From assembly GCA_944319745.1 (NCBI GenBank), contig CALUET010000008.1, positions 62,001 through 126,000 of the forward strand: a DNA stretch of 64,000 nt. Direction: 5' to 3'. The position numbers and the translations under genes were made by a program. Source of the DNA: an uncultured Phocaeicola sp. (lineage in GTDB: Bacteria; Bacteroidota; Bacteroidia; Bacteroidales; Bacteroidaceae). Of the stretch, positions 9,869-19,898 are shown piece after piece (positions within the stretch are counted from its first letter, which is position 1; every line of letters begins with the position of its first letter). Below the pieces are notes generated by a model, which did no database searches, was not told the origin of the DNA, and saw only the letters and a program-made list of their open reading frames with translations.

Positions 9869-11818
9869 ATGACTAAAATAATAGACTCTAAAATACCTGA
9901 AGGTCCGATAGCAGAGAAATGGACCAATTATAAAGCTCATCAGAAATTGGTGAATCCGGCAAACAAACGTCGCCTGGATATTATTGTGGTAGGTACCGGT
10001 CTTGCCGGAGCTTCGGCCGCAGCTTCATTAGGTGAAATGGGATTCCGTGTATTTAATTTCTGCATTCAGGATTCTCCGCGTCGCGCACATTCTATTGCAG
10101 CGCAGGGCGGTATCAATGCTGCGAAAAACTATCAAAACGATGGAGACTCGGTTTATCGTTTGTTTTACGATACGGTAAAAGGAGGAGATTATCGGGCTCG
10201 TGAAGCAAATGTTTATCGTTTGGCTGAAGTATCTAATAATATAATCGATCAATGTGTGGCACAAGGTGTTCCTTTTGCCCGCGAATATGGAGGTACTCTT
10301 GCGAATCGTTCTTTCGGTGGAGCGCAAGTATCTCGTACTTTTTATGCAAAAGGTCAAACCGGACAACAATTGCTTCTTGGAGCTTATTCGGCATTGAGTC
10401 GTCAGGTTGGTGCCGGTACGGTGAAACTTTATACCCGTTATGAGATGGAAGACATCGTGATCATCGATGGACGTGCCCGCGGTATTATTGCTAAAAATCT
10501 TGTAACCGGTAAGTTGGAACGTTTCGCCGCTCATGCCGTAGTAATAGCAACCGGTGGTTACGGAAATACTTATTTCTTGTCGACGAATGCAATGGCTTGC
10601 AACTGTTCCGCTGCAATGGCTTGTTACCGCAAGGGCGCTTGGTTTGCAAATCCTGCATACGTGCAGATCCATCCGACGTGTATTCCGGTACATGGCGACA
10701 AGCAATCTAAACTGACTTTAATGTCTGAATCATTAAGAAATGACGGACGTATTTGGGTACCGAAGAAGTTGGAAGATGCAAAAGCTCTGCAGGCCGGAAC
10801 AAAACAAGGCCGTGATATTCCTGAGGAAGACCGCGACTATTATTTGGAACGTCGTTATCCTGCATTCGGAAACTTGGTTCCTCGTGACGTAGCATCGCGT
10901 GCTGCAAAGGAACGTTGCGATAAAGGTTATGGTGTAAATAACACTGGTTTGGCTGTTTTCCTTGATTTTTCTGAAGCAATCAGCCGCTTGGGTAAGGATG
11001 TTGTTGCTCAGCGTTATGGAAATCTTTTCGATATGTACGAAGAAATTACGGATGTCAGTCCTTATGAGAATCCGATGATGATTTATCCGGCTATCCATTA
11101 TACGATGGGTGGAATTTGGGTAGATTATGAATTGCAGACGTCCATTAAAGGATTGTTCGCGATTGGTGAATGTAACTTCTCCGATCACGGTGCCAACCGT
11201 TTGGGAGCTTCTGCATTAATGCAAGGTTTGGCTGATGGATATTTCGTATTGCCTTATACGATTCAAAACTATTTGGCCGATCAGATTACCGTTCCTCGTT
11301 TCTCTACCGACCTGCCGGAATTTGCAGAAGCCGAGAAAGCTGTTCAGGATAAGATAGATCATTTGATGAATATCAAGGGGAAGAAATCGGTAGATTCTAT
11401 CCATAAAGAATTAGGACGCGTCATGTGGGAATACGTAGGAATGGGACGTACCGAAGAAGGATTGAAGACTGGTTTGGCAAAACTGAAGGATATTCGTAAA
11501 GAATTTGAAACAGAGTTGTTCATCCCGGGCTCAAAAGAAGGTATGAACGTCGAATTGGACAAGGCGATTCGTCTGAACGATTTCATTACGATGGGCGAAT
11601 TGATTGCTTATGACGCGCTGAACCGTAACGAGTCTTGTGGAGGTCATTTCCGTGAAGAATATCAAACGGAGGAAGGAGAAGCGAAACGTGATGATGAGAA
11701 TTACTTCTACGTTGCTTGCTGGGAATACCAGGGAAGTGATGATAAGGCTCCGGTACTTTATAAGGAACCGCTGGTTTACGAAGCAATCAAAGTGCAGACT
11801 CGTAATTACAAGAGCTAA
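9869..11818 (+). CDS. sdhA: fumarate reductase/succinate dehydrogenase flavoprotein subunit
   Basis: 649-residue catalytic subunit. The FAD Rossmann motif is [17 protein letters not shown] near residues 42-58. The covalent FAD-His motif [14 protein letters not shown] follows, and the dicarboxylate site includes HPTCIP. Length and the interrupted-cap layout match the B-type enzyme of Wolinella and Bacteroides. The 117-bp spacer after sdhC holds only a short palindrome (TATCTTGGGCAAGATA) and no promoter consensus, so the operon is continuous. Confidence 0.96.
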   Translation: MTKIIDSKIPEGPIAEKWTNYKAHQKLVNPANKRRLDIIVVGTGLAGASAAASLGEMGFRVFNFCIQDSPRRAHSIAAQGGINAAKNYQNDGDSVYRLFYDTVKGGDYRAREANVYRLAEVSNNIIDQCVAQGVPFAREYGGTLANRSFGGAQVSRTFYAKGQTGQQLLLGAYSALSRQVGAGTVKLYTRYEMEDIVIIDGRARGIIAKNLVTGKLERFAAHAVVIATGGYGNTYFLSTNAMACNCSAAMACYRKGAWFANPAYVQIHPTCIPVHGDKQSKLTLMSESLRNDGRIWVPKKLEDAKALQAGTKQGRDIPEEDRDYYLERRYPAFGNLVPRDVASRAAKERCDKGYGVNNTGLAVFLDFSEAISRLGKDVVAQRYGNLFDMYEEITDVSPYENPMMIYPAIHYTMGGIWVDYELQTSIKGLFAIGECNFSDHGANRLGASALMQGLADGYFVLPYTIQNYLADQITVPRFSTDLPEFAEAEKAVQDKIDHLMNIKGKKSVDSIHKELGRVMWEYVGMGRTEEGLKTGLAKLKDIRKEFETELFIPGSKEGMNVELDKAIRLNDFITMGELIAYDALNRNESCGGHFREEYQTEEGEAKRDDENYFYVACWEYQGSDDKAPVLYKEPLVYEAIKVQTRNYKS

Positions 11819-11852
11819 TCTGTGAAGTTAAATTATTAAAGAATCTTAGACA

Positions 11853-12608
11853 ATGGATAAAAATATATCATTTACGCTTAAAGTTTGGCGTCAGAACGGA
11901 CCGAAGGAAAAAGGTCATTTCGATACATTCCAGATGGAAGATATTCCCGGCGATACTTCATTTTTGGAGATGTTGGATATCTTGAACGAGCAGTTGATTG
12001 AGGCAGGGAAAGAGCCGGTTGTTTTCGATCACGACTGTCGTGAAGGTATCTGCGGTATGTGCTCTTTGTACATTAACGGGCATCCGCACGGACCTGCAAC
12101 AGGAGCTACCACGTGTCAGATCTACATGCGTCGTTTCAACGATGGCGATGTAATCACGGTTGAGCCGTGGCGTTCTGCCGGATTCCCTGTGATCAAGGAC
12201 TTGATGGTTGACCGTTCTGCTTACGATAAGATTATGCAGGCCGGAGGTTTTATCAGCGTGGGTACGGGAGCTCCTCAGGATGCAAATGCAATTCTTATTC
12301 CGAAACCGATTGCAGACGAAGCGATGGATGCAGCATCTTGTATCGGTTGTGGAGCGTGCGTAGCGGCATGTAAGAACGGTTCTGCCATGTTGTTTGTCTC
12401 AGCGAAAGTAAGCCAATTGAATCTGCTTCCTCAGGGAAAACCCGAAGCATTGCGTCGTGCAAAAGCAATGTTGGCGAAGATGGACGAACTGGGCTTCGGT
12501 AACTGTACGAATACGCGTGCTTGCGAGGCTGAATGCCCGAAATGTGTTTCAATCAGCAATATTGCCCGTTTGAATAGAGACTTCATTAAAGCGAAATTGA
12601 AAGACTGA
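11853..12608 (+). CDS. sdhB: fumarate reductase/succinate dehydrogenase iron-sulfur subunit
   Basis: 251-residue electron-transfer subunit with three clusters. The plant-type [2Fe-2S] loop is CREGICGMC plus a distal Cys in [17 protein letters not shown] and [14 protein letters not shown] provide the ligands of the [4Fe-4S] and [3Fe-4S] clusters. It starts 34 bp after sdhA and is followed by a perfect terminator at 12641. Confidence 0.96.
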   Translation: MDKNISFTLKVWRQNGPKEKGHFDTFQMEDIPGDTSFLEMLDILNEQLIEAGKEPVVFDHDCREGICGMCSLYINGHPHGPATGATTCQIYMRRFNDGDVITVEPWRSAGFPVIKDLMVDRSAYDKIMQAGGFISVGTGAPQDANAILIPKPIADEAMDAASCIGCGACVAACKNGSAMLFVSAKVSQLNLLPQGKPEALRRAKAMLAKMDELGFGNCTNTRACEAECPKCVSISNIARLNRDFIKAKLKD

Positions 12609-12640
12609 TATTTCCGTGTGTTTCACGGATAAAACGATAA

Positions 12641-12681
12641 GTTCCCCCGAATTGAAGCGATTCAATTCGGGGGAACTTTTT
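12641..12681 (+). terminator. terminator of the fumarate reductase operon
   Basis: Perfect 16-bp stem (12641-12656 with 12661-12676), GCGA tetraloop, then TTTTT. The complement also carries a short T-rich side, so it may serve the convergent DUF5106 gene too. Confidence 0.92.
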
Positions 12682-12774
12682 ATTAAAACGTCTCGTTAGG
12701 CTTGACGAAACGATGCCGCCTTTTACGGAAAGACGGGGAATGATGCCGTAAAATATCCCGTTCTTCCCGACAGA

Positions 12775-13740
12775 TTACTCCCCGTTCAGTTTATTGAGAA
12801 CCTGTTTGAACGACGCATCTTTCAGTACGACACGCTTATGGGAATCCAACAAATAGATTGAGGGCATGGCTTTTAAATCGTAAAGAGCGCCGTCTTTGAT
12901 ACCCATGCGGTCGTTGCCTGCCGTCCATGTCTTCGGTATTTCCGGCAAAGTGCGCAGCCATACATCCTCGTCTCCTTCCGTATAGATGGCCAAAACGCTT
13001 AATCTTCCGTCGGAAACAGCCTTATCCAGTGTCGCATCTTGTGTCATTTCCAGCAGTATTTTATGGCAGCTTGGGCATTCGGGATCGTAAAAGACCAGCA
13101 GTAAGTATTTCCCCTTTACTTTTGTTTGTGCCAATGTGCTGCTTTTCCCGTCGGGGAGGTAATAAGTAAACGAGGTCGCTTCTTCTCCGGGACGGTTGCG
13201 GCTTATCAGTTTCAGGCGGAAATCCAGGCGGCTCTTTTCCGCTTCGCTCAAGTAATTACTTTGCAACATACGCTGCAAGTAAACCGCATAAATCGCTTCG
13301 TTGTGGTAAGGAGAGTTCGGATCGAACAGGTAATCGTCGAACAAATCCATGAAAACATTCCGCGAATGTCCCTGCTTTTCCATCCCCGAACAAAGTTGTG
13401 CGATGCTGGAAGAAATGAGTTCTTGCGTTACAGACGAATCGGCGAACAACGCTATCTGATTGGCAAATCCTTGTTCACTGATGTCCCGGTTGTTGACAAT
13501 CGTGGTATCGGAAAAATCAAAACGGTCCCAAAAATGCTCCAAAAGAAAAGCCCTTCTTTCCTCCGGCGTTGTGATCATGGTTGGTATTTCCGGAAACGGG
13601 AAACTCTCCTTATCCTTTTGTTCGGATGCTTGCATTGTCGGGGTATCTTTTTGTTTTGCGGAGCGGTTTGCCTGATTGCCGCATCCGCAGATCATGAAAC
13701 ATGCCATGAACCCCATTAAAAACGACGTGATTGTTTTCAT
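12775..13740 (-). CDS. DUF5106 lipoprotein with thioredoxin-like domain
   Basis: 321 residues. The N-terminal lipobox MICGC predicts a lipoprotein. The middle (about 50-200) matches the DUF5106 pattern of Bacteroidota. The C-terminal part (about 205-320) is a TlpA/AhpC-like thioredoxin fold with a CPSC redox motif in YDPECPSCHKILLEM. It is probably an envelope thiol-disulfide protein; the partner is unknown. It starts 3 bp after the dprA stop, so it is the last gene of a four-gene minus operon. Confidence 0.82.
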   Translation of the reverse strand: MKTITSFLMGFMACFMICGCGNQANRSAKQKDTPTMQASEQKDKESFPFPEIPTMITTPEERRAFLLEHFWDRFDFSDTTIVNNRDISEQGFANQIALFADSSVTQELISSSIAQLCSGMEKQGHSRNVFMDLFDDYLFDPNSPYHNEAIYAVYLQRMLQSNYLSEAEKSRLDFRLKLISRNRPGEEATSFTYYLPDGKSSTLAQTKVKGKYLLLVFYDPECPSCHKILLEMTQDATLDKAVSDGRLSVLAIYTEGDEDVWLRTLPEIPKTWTAGNDRMGIKDGALYDLKAMPSIYLLDSHKRVVLKDASFKQVLNKLNGE

Positions 13741-13743
13741 TGC

Positions 13744-14859
13744 TTAAATAAGTTTATATATTCCGCCCGCCAGTGTCCGGATGATTCCTTTCATTTCCAG
13801 CTCGAAAAGCGGGGTTGTGATATGATTTATCGCTATATTGCTTTCTACTATCAACGTGTTGAGTTGAATCCCTTCCGGGTGTTTTCCGATGAGCGACACG
13901 AGGAATTCCTCGTCGGGAGACAGGTCGGGGAAGAGCTGACGTTGCACCGTTTCAGGAATTTGTTGGGCCGATTTGTCCCAGTTCATGGCTTTGATAAACT
14001 CCTCCGCTCCTTGTAATAGAGTGGCCTGATTGTTACGTATCAGGTTGTTGCAGCCGGCAGATAACGGATCATTCGTGCGTCCGGGAAAAGCAAAGCAGTC
14101 ACGATTATAACTGTTGGCTATGTCGGCCGTTATCAAAGAACCGCCTTTTTCTGCCGATTCCACGACGATGGTGGCATCGCTCAAGCCCGCGATGATACGG
14201 TTTCGCTTAATGAAATTTTGTCTTTCCGGTCGGGTTCTCTCGGGAAATTCGGTAATTACTCCTCCATGTTCCGTCATCTCTGCTGCCGTATTCCGGTGTA
14301 TGGGCGGGTAAATGCGGTCTAATCCGTGTGCCAGGACGGCAATCGTTTCCAGGCCGTATTGCAGTGCTGCGCGATGAGCCTGTATGTCTATCCCGTAGGC
14401 CAACCCGCTGATGACCAACGTATCCGGAAGAAGTTTCTGCAAATTTTTCAGGAAACTGAAACAAAGTTCCTTCCCGTATTCGGTCGCATTGCGCGTTCCC
14501 ACAATGCTGATGATGTGTTGTTTGTTCAAATCGGCCGTGCCCCGGTAGAATAATACCAAGGGAGCGTCGGGGCATTCCCGCAGGCGTGACGGATAAGCCT
14601 CGTCAGCTTCGGTAAGACAGGCGATGCGGTTTTTTTCTGCGAATTGCAGTTCGGATTCGCATTGCCGGAGGGTTTCCGGGCAATATAATGAGTCGAATAT
14701 TTTTTTCGACAGCCCCGGGATAATGCTACGCAGGCTTTCCCGTTCTTCGAAGATGCGGCTTGCACTGCCGGCAATCTTCAGCAAGTTGCGGGCTCCTGCA
14801 ATTCCCAGTCCGGGAATGCGGGTAAGAGCCATCCGGTAAATGGTTTCGTTGCGTTTCAT
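13744..14859 (-). CDS. dprA: DNA-processing protein DprA (Smf)
   Basis: 371-residue single-strand DNA-binding protein that loads RecA on incoming DNA in natural transformation and is widespread in non-competent species. The Rossmann-fold core shows GTRNATEYGKE, SGLAYGIDIQAHRAAL, GGVITEFPERT, GGSLITADIANSYNRD and FAFPGRTNDPLSAGCN. An N-terminal SAM-like region and a C-terminal winged-helix (about residues 310-371) flank it. It overlaps the upstream thioesterase by 4 bp. Confidence 0.95.
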   Translation of the reverse strand: MKRNETIYRMALTRIPGLGIAGARNLLKIAGSASRIFEERESLRSIIPGLSKKIFDSLYCPETLRQCESELQFAEKNRIACLTEADEAYPSRLRECPDAPLVLFYRGTADLNKQHIISIVGTRNATEYGKELCFSFLKNLQKLLPDTLVISGLAYGIDIQAHRAALQYGLETIAVLAHGLDRIYPPIHRNTAAEMTEHGGVITEFPERTRPERQNFIKRNRIIAGLSDATIVVESAEKGGSLITADIANSYNRDCFAFPGRTNDPLSAGCNNLIRNNQATLLQGAEEFIKAMNWDKSAQQIPETVQRQLFPDLSPDEEFLVSLIGKHPEGIQLNTLIVESNIAINHITTPLFELEMKGIIRTLAGGIYKLI

Positions 14860-15263
14860 CGGTCGAAATACGGAGCAAAGATGTTATCAAACAATTCGCA
14901 GTCGCTTAGGCGGCCGTTGATGAGGCAAACGGTTTCCACTTGCGATTTCAATACCGACTTCATGTCGGGCAGTCGGAAAATATCTTGGTAAAATACATAT
15001 TTGATGCCCTCTTTCTTCAGCCGGAGTTTTGAAACGAACTCGTCGCCGCTGCGTAAAGGCGCCTTGAATGCCATTGTAAGGCGGGCCACTACCGGATCGA
15101 TTTTTTCCTCGTGCAGGCGGGAAAAACTGATTCCTGCAGACAGAAGAAACTCATGTCGGGTGTGTTCGATGTAGTGCTGGTAGTTGGCATTATTCACGAT
15201 TCCCTGAAGGTCGCACTCATAGTCGCGCACTTTCATTTTCAGCTCATAAATATAATTTCCCAT
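14856..15263 (-). CDS. acyl-CoA thioesterase, YbgC/4HBT hotdog family
   Basis: About 135 residues from the ATG at 15263 (MGNYIYELKMKVRDYECD). The frame is open to 15311, but conservation begins near 15263. The hotdog active-site segment is YECDLQGIVNNANYQHYIEH, with the Asp expected to be catalytic. The likely role is hydrolysis of short acyl-CoA or housekeeping of aberrant thioesters. It is translationally coupled to dprA by a 4-bp overlap. Confidence 0.85.
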   Translation of the reverse strand: MGNYIYELKMKVRDYECDLQGIVNNANYQHYIEHTRHEFLLSAGISFSRLHEEKIDPVVARLTMAFKAPLRSGDEFVSKLRLKKEGIKYVFYQDIFRLPDMKSVLKSQVETVCLINGRLSDCELFDNIFAPYFDR

Positions 15264-15333
15264 ACGCCTGTTGTATATATCCTGTTTAAACGGACAAATT
15301 ACTTCGTACAAAGATAGAAAAATTGCCGTTCCG

Positions 15334-16614
15334 TTATTGGGAAGAAGCCGTTGTTTGTCTTAAATATTCGTAACCTATTCGGCAGAACAAGCATTTCTTT
15401 GTGTCGCAATACTGCTTTTTCAGTTGGATGAGAGCCTGACTGTCTCCGGCATGTGCCGCCTCTATTCCGCACTCTTTCCACATTCGCGTGATATAATTGT
15501 TCTCGGGTTTCAGTTCTTCCAACAGCCTGTTTGCACGGTTGTACAGTGATTCGTCTGATTTATGTTTCCCGAAAGCATAAAGAAACGGGACGACAGTGTT
15601 GATGACGAGCAGGTCGATCGATGACAAACTTAACGTTTTGGGCTGTGGGGGAACGGGATTCCCGAAGGTATAGTGCGTGAGCCAGTACTCGGAAGTTCCG
15701 CCCTTCAGCAGATCTCTGAGCTGCTTTAGCGTATCAACTTCGGTGAGCTGCGAGAGCAACCCTTGCGAGCGGTGGTAAAGACAAGCCAGTTGGGCGATGC
15801 GAATGTGCGGGAAGTTTCCCGGGCGAAGCCGCAGGAAACGCCACCGGCATTCAGCGGAAGGACGGAGGTCGAACTTGTGTTTCAGGTAAGTATATTCCGT
15901 TATGAGGCTTTTTGTATATTCGTCTGTTGGTAATTCTTCCAAGAGTCCTGCCTGACCGAAAAAGAATGCTTCTATCTGGAAAAGGTTATCCCGGTGCTTG
16001 TTTACGGCATACAGCGGGATTTGTTTCGCCCATAGTTCAAACGCATCGCTGTTTGCTCCGAAACCGAAGTTGCGGGAAAGAATGATGAAGAACGCCGATT
16101 CCCAGTCGTTCCCGTTGGCCGAAAGGTATTGTTCTATCTGCCGTGTTTTCCCTTCAAACCGTTCCGTTTGCAGTGTAGACAGCCAGCTGTGAATCTGTAA
16201 GGCGGTCATCTTTCCGATTGTGTCTCTGCACGGAGGGTATGGAACGTCTCTTAACAGTCTCTCGTAGTTGCGGCAGATTTCGGGCGGACAGTGCAACTCC
16301 AGTTGCGGAATAAGCCTTCCGTCTGTCCTTGTTACTTCGGCATCTATCTCGGAAGCCACGTGCAAGATGACCGAATCGTAGTTTTTATCGGTGTGATGAC
16401 CGTGCCGCGTCCAGTCGGAAGCTCGTTCGTGAATCTCCACATTGCCTACCCATGTCACCCCGTTTATCTTGATTTTTGCATTAAAAAAATCCGGTCCGGC
16501 GTGCATGTTCTGCAGTCCGGTATCAATGATTTCGACCGGTTCTCCCTGGGTGGTCCGTAAAGGTTTTAAAGGGAAAAGCTTGTGTTTCCAGACATAGTAT
16601 AAGAGTTGTTCCAT
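15334..16614 (-). CDS. DUF2851 family protein
   Basis: 426 residues, a Bacteroidota-restricted family without an assigned function. The N-terminal block is recognisable: DTGLQNMHAGPDFFNAKI, then VGNVEIHERASDWTRHGHH. These Asp, Glu and His-rich motifs resemble a nuclease-like active site, but I infer this only from residue types. The C-terminus has a cluster of four Cys (YCDTKKCLFCRIGYEYL) near residues 405-421. First gene of the minus operon with the thioesterase, dprA and the DUF5106 gene. Confidence 0.8.
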   Translation of the reverse strand: MEQLLYYVWKHKLFPLKPLRTTQGEPVEIIDTGLQNMHAGPDFFNAKIKINGVTWVGNVEIHERASDWTRHGHHTDKNYDSVILHVASEIDAEVTRTDGRLIPQLELHCPPEICRNYERLLRDVPYPPCRDTIGKMTALQIHSWLSTLQTERFEGKTRQIEQYLSANGNDWESAFFIILSRNFGFGANSDAFELWAKQIPLYAVNKHRDNLFQIEAFFFGQAGLLEELPTDEYTKSLITEYTYLKHKFDLRPSAECRWRFLRLRPGNFPHIRIAQLACLYHRSQGLLSQLTEVDTLKQLRDLLKGGTSEYWLTHYTFGNPVPPQPKTLSLSSIDLLVINTVVPFLYAFGKHKSDESLYNRANRLLEELKPENNYITRMWKECGIEAAHAGDSQALIQLKKQYCDTKKCLFCRIGYEYLRQTTASSQ

Positions 16615-16667
16615 TGTTAATGAGGTGTAAATGTTTGGTAAAAGTAATGATTAATAATGAAAAACGT

Positions 16668-16675
16668 TATCTTTG
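16668..16675 (+). promoter_or_regulatory. -7 promoter box of the dapB-lepB operon
   Basis: TATCTTTG is an exact consensus match 21 bp before the dapB ATG. It overlaps the upstream in-frame TTG at 16673, which argues that this TTG is not a start codon. No clear -33 box. Confidence 0.6.
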
Positions 16676-16696
16676 TCGGTAAAAAATACAGCGTTT

Positions 16697-17452
16697 ATGA
16701 AAATAGCATTGATAGGATATGGGAAAATGGGCAAGGCCATCGAGCAGATTGCCGTGGCCCGGGGACATGAGATTGTAAGCATTATTGACATAAATAATCA
16801 TGACGATTTTTCATCGGAGGCGTTCCGCTCGGCGGATGTGGCCATCGAGTTTACTACTCCCTCTACAGCTTATGACAATTGTATGGAAGCATTCAGACAG
16901 GGAGTAAAGGTCGTTTCCGGCAGTACGGGCTGGATGAATGCTCATGAAGACGAGATGCGCCGTTTGTGTGCCGATGAAGGAAAGACCTTGTTCTGGTCTT
17001 CCAATTTCAGTTTGGGCGTCGCCATTTTCTCGGCAGTCAATAAATATTTGGCTAAGATTATGAATAATTTTCCCGGTTACGACGTGTCGATGACCGAGAC
17101 ACATCACATTCATAAGCTCGATGCGCCGAGCGGTACCGCCATTACGCTGGCGGAAGGTATCCTGGAATGCCTCGACCGGAAAGAAAAATGGGTGATGGGA
17201 ACCTTGGAATCGCCCGACGGAACCGTGAGCGGGAAGAAGGAGTTTGCTCCGGAAGAACTGCCGATAAATGCTGTTCGCCGGGGAGAAGTGCCGGGCATTC
17301 ACACGATACGTTACGAGTCGGACGCCGACTCCATCATCATAACACACGATGCAAAGAATCGGAAGGGCTTCGCTCTCGGGGCTGTTCTGGCCGCCGAATA
17401 CACGGCTTTGCATACAGGATTCTTGGGCATGAACGATTTATTCCGGTTTTAA
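16697..17452 (+). CDS. dapB: 4-hydroxy-tetrahydrodipicolinate reductase
   Basis: 251-residue enzyme of lysine and diaminopimelate synthesis. The NAD(P)H motif GYGKMGKAIE is at the N-terminus, followed by SGSTGW and the catalytic block ETHHIHKLDAPSGTAITLAE. The ATG at 16697 is chosen over a TTG at 16673 because the TTG lies in the promoter box. It is followed after 3 bp by lepB, so cell-wall precursor synthesis and protein export genes share a transcript. Confidence 0.96.
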   Translation: MKIALIGYGKMGKAIEQIAVARGHEIVSIIDINNHDDFSSEAFRSADVAIEFTTPSTAYDNCMEAFRQGVKVVSGSTGWMNAHEDEMRRLCADEGKTLFWSSNFSLGVAIFSAVNKYLAKIMNNFPGYDVSMTETHHIHKLDAPSGTAITLAEGILECLDRKEKWVMGTLESPDGTVSGKKEFAPEELPINAVRRGEVPGIHTIRYESDADSIIITHDAKNRKGFALGAVLAAEYTALHTGFLGMNDLFRF

Positions 17453-17455
17453 GTT

Positions 17456-18982
17456 ATGGTAAAAGTATCGCGTAAAAGGTGGGTGAAGTTCGCTGTCGTG
17501 CTGGCGTTGTACCTGTTGTTCCTGCTTTGGTTGCGAAGTTGGCTGGGATTGATCGTCGTTCCTTTCATCTTCGATGCCTACATCACTAAGAAAATTCCGT
17601 GGGATTGGTGGAAGCGTTCCAAAAACAAGACCGTGCGCTCTATCATGGGATGGGTGGATGCTATTGTGTTTGCTACCGTGGCGATTTACTTTGTCAATCT
17701 CTATTTTTTTCAGAATTATGTGATACCTTCTTCTTCATTGGAGAAGTCGTTGTTGGTAGGCGATTACCTTTTTGTCAGTAAAATAAGCTATGGGGCACGT
17801 GTACCTCAGACGCCTTTGCATTTCCCTTTTACCCAGCATACACTCCCCATATTGAATTGTAAGTCGTATTTAGACTGGCCGAAGTGGGATTACAAACGGG
17901 TGAAAGGTACGGGAACGGTGCAGTTGAACGATATCGTAGTCTTCAACTTTCCGGCAGGCGATAGCGTCGCGGCAAAAGCTCAGGCCGAAGGTTTATACCA
18001 ATTGGCCTACCCGATAGGTAAACAACTGGCCCGTCCGGTTGATATGACAAAACTGGATGCCGGGCAACAGCGGCAGGTCTTCGATTTTTATTACCGGAGC
18101 GGTTTAAAGTATATAAAAGAACATCCTGAAGATTTCGGCGAGATTATCTCCCGTCCGGTCGACCGTAGAGAGAATTATGTAAAGCGTTGTGTGGGATTGC
18201 CCGGGCAGACGCTTGAGATAAAAGACCGCATTGTTTATTTGGACGGACAACCCAATAAAGAGCCCGACAATGTGGAATATCGTTACGAAGTTTGTTTCAA
18301 ACACGTTCGTCCCGAGTTGTGGAGTGAGCTGTTTATGCCGAATGCCATGATGTCGGTCTACACGCTTTGTCCGGGAAAAACGATGAAAGACATCGAAAGT
18401 TATCTCGGCTTGCCGGAAGATTTAATCGACGAATGTGGTCTCAGTGCGGACGATTTGGCCGGGAACCTGTCGGAAGACGGAGCCATTTGCATGCCGCTTA
18501 CTGCACAGGCAAAGGCTTTACTGGAGGCAAGGAAGGATATCGTGGAATCGGTTTCCTACGTTCCCGGGGGAGATGCCGGCGGTTTGTATCCGCTGAATAA
18601 GCTGACGGGATGGACCATCGACAACTACGGACCGGTATGGATCCCGAAAAAAGGAGAGACCATCGAACTGAACTTGGACAACCTGCCCCTGTATGAACGT
18701 CCCATTACGCACTATGAAAATAACACGTTGGCGGTGAAAAACGGGAAGATTTATATCAACGGGCAGGAGACTACGCGCTATACTTTTAAGATGGATTACT
18801 ACTGGATGATGGGAGATAACCGGCATAATTCGGCCGATTCGCGCTTTTGGGGCTTCGTGCCCGAAGACCACATTGTGGGAAAACCCGTCTTTGTTTGGCT
18901 GTCGTTAGACCAGGACAGAGGGTGGTTCGACGGGAAAATCCGTTGGAATCGTTTGTTTAGAAATGTCAGTTCAATAAAATAA
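17456..18982 (+). CDS. lepB: signal peptidase I (long form)
   Basis: 508 residues, well over the 250-320 usual for the family. Membrane segments lie near residues 12-45 and 65-85. The nucleophile box is IPSSSLEKSLLVGD with Ser94. The general base is Lys243 in YVKRCVGLPG. The box E motif MMGDNRHNSADSRFWGFVP is near the C-terminus. Extra sequence sits between Ser and Lys (about residues 140-230) and between Lys and box E (about 265-445). The catalytic dyad is intact, so this is the predicted active leader peptidase of the pair. Confidence 0.93.
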   Translation: MVKVSRKRWVKFAVVLALYLLFLLWLRSWLGLIVVPFIFDAYITKKIPWDWWKRSKNKTVRSIMGWVDAIVFATVAIYFVNLYFFQNYVIPSSSLEKSLLVGDYLFVSKISYGARVPQTPLHFPFTQHTLPILNCKSYLDWPKWDYKRVKGTGTVQLNDIVVFNFPAGDSVAAKAQAEGLYQLAYPIGKQLARPVDMTKLDAGQQRQVFDFYYRSGLKYIKEHPEDFGEIISRPVDRRENYVKRCVGLPGQTLEIKDRIVYLDGQPNKEPDNVEYRYEVCFKHVRPELWSELFMPNAMMSVYTLCPGKTMKDIESYLGLPEDLIDECGLSADDLAGNLSEDGAICMPLTAQAKALLEARKDIVESVSYVPGGDAGGLYPLNKLTGWTIDNYGPVWIPKKGETIELNLDNLPLYERPITHYENNTLAVKNGKIYINGQETTRYTFKMDYYWMMGDNRHNSADSRFWGFVPEDHIVGKPVFVWLSLDQDRGWFDGKIRWNRLFRNVSSIK

Positions 18983-18987
18983 AACGT

Positions 18988-19896
18988 TTGAAACATTGGG
19001 GCATTTGGCTGAAATGGGGCAGTGGCGTCGTGTTGGGCGTGCTGTTGATTAAGGCTCTGCTTGTAACATCTTGTTTCATTCCTTCCTCGGGTATGGAAAA
19101 TTCGCTGTATCGGGGTGAAGGGGTGCTGGTAAACAAGTGGAGCTACGGCCTTCGTTTGCCTTTCCTTTCATGGTTCGGTTATCATCGCATCGGGGCGGAA
19201 AAGGTCGGAAAGGGCGATATCGTATTGTTTAATAATCCGGCTCCGGCAAATCCGGAAACGCCGATAGACCGCAGGGAACTCTACATCAGCCGGTGCATCG
19301 GATGCCCGGGAGATACGTTGATGCTCGACGAGAATCTGCTGTCTGTGGGCGAAGATGTCTTTTCTCCCGACGCCAAAGCATTTTATACATATCCTTCTTC
19401 GGCAGAAGACAGCGTGTTGTTTTTGCTGAAAGAACTGGATATTTCCGGGAATACGTTAGCCGGTTATACCGAAGAGGGGCGTTATATCCGGAGCTTCAGC
19501 CGTTATGAATATTATCTGATAACGCAAAGAGACGGAGGAAGAATCGGCTTCAGGTTGCTGAACGGCGGCAGCGCGTGTGATGCACGTCCTTTTGTGGTGC
19601 CGGGAAAAAGCCTTACGGTTAGTGTAAACCCGTGGAACATCAATTTACTTTGCCACGCGATTCGGAATCATGAGGGGCGTGATGCCGGCGTCAGCGGCGA
19701 TACGTTGTTTGTGGAAGGCCGGCCCGTGCGGGCATATACTTTTACAAAAGATTATTATTGGATGGCATCCAACGATCCGATTAATCTCCGCGATTCCCGT
19801 CTTTTCGGCTTTGTCCCCGAAAATCATCTGATAGGAAAGGCCTGGCTTATCTGGTTCCCTTCCTCTAAAGAACGTTTTTTTCAACATATCCGATAA
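18988..19896 (+). CDS. signal-peptidase-like protein without catalytic Ser/Lys
   Basis: 302-residue S26-family homologue that starts at TTG 18988, 5 bp after lepB; no ATG occurs before residue 36. It has one N-terminal membrane segment. The nucleophile box reads IPSSGMENSLYRGE, so the Ser position is Gly35. The general-base box reads YISRCIGCPGD, so the Lys is Ser101. Box E is altered to MASNDPINLRDSRLFGFVP. It keeps the fold but should not cleave by the normal dyad; a scaffold, substrate-binding or regulatory partner of LepB is the inference. Confidence 0.85.
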   Translation: MKHWGIWLKWGSGVVLGVLLIKALLVTSCFIPSSGMENSLYRGEGVLVNKWSYGLRLPFLSWFGYHRIGAEKVGKGDIVLFNNPAPANPETPIDRRELYISRCIGCPGDTLMLDENLLSVGEDVFSPDAKAFYTYPSSAEDSVLFLLKELDISGNTLAGYTEEGRYIRSFSRYEYYLITQRDGGRIGFRLLNGGSACDARPFVVPGKSLTVSVNPWNINLLCHAIRNHEGRDAGVSGDTLFVEGRPVRAYTFTKDYYWMASNDPINLRDSRLFGFVPENHLIGKAWLIWFPSSKERFFQHIR

Positions 19897-19898
19897 CC

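Noticed and set aside
16673-16696. TTG start giving dapB eight extra residues
   Set aside because: The TTG is part of an exact -7 promoter box (TATCTTTG), so it lies upstream of the transcript.
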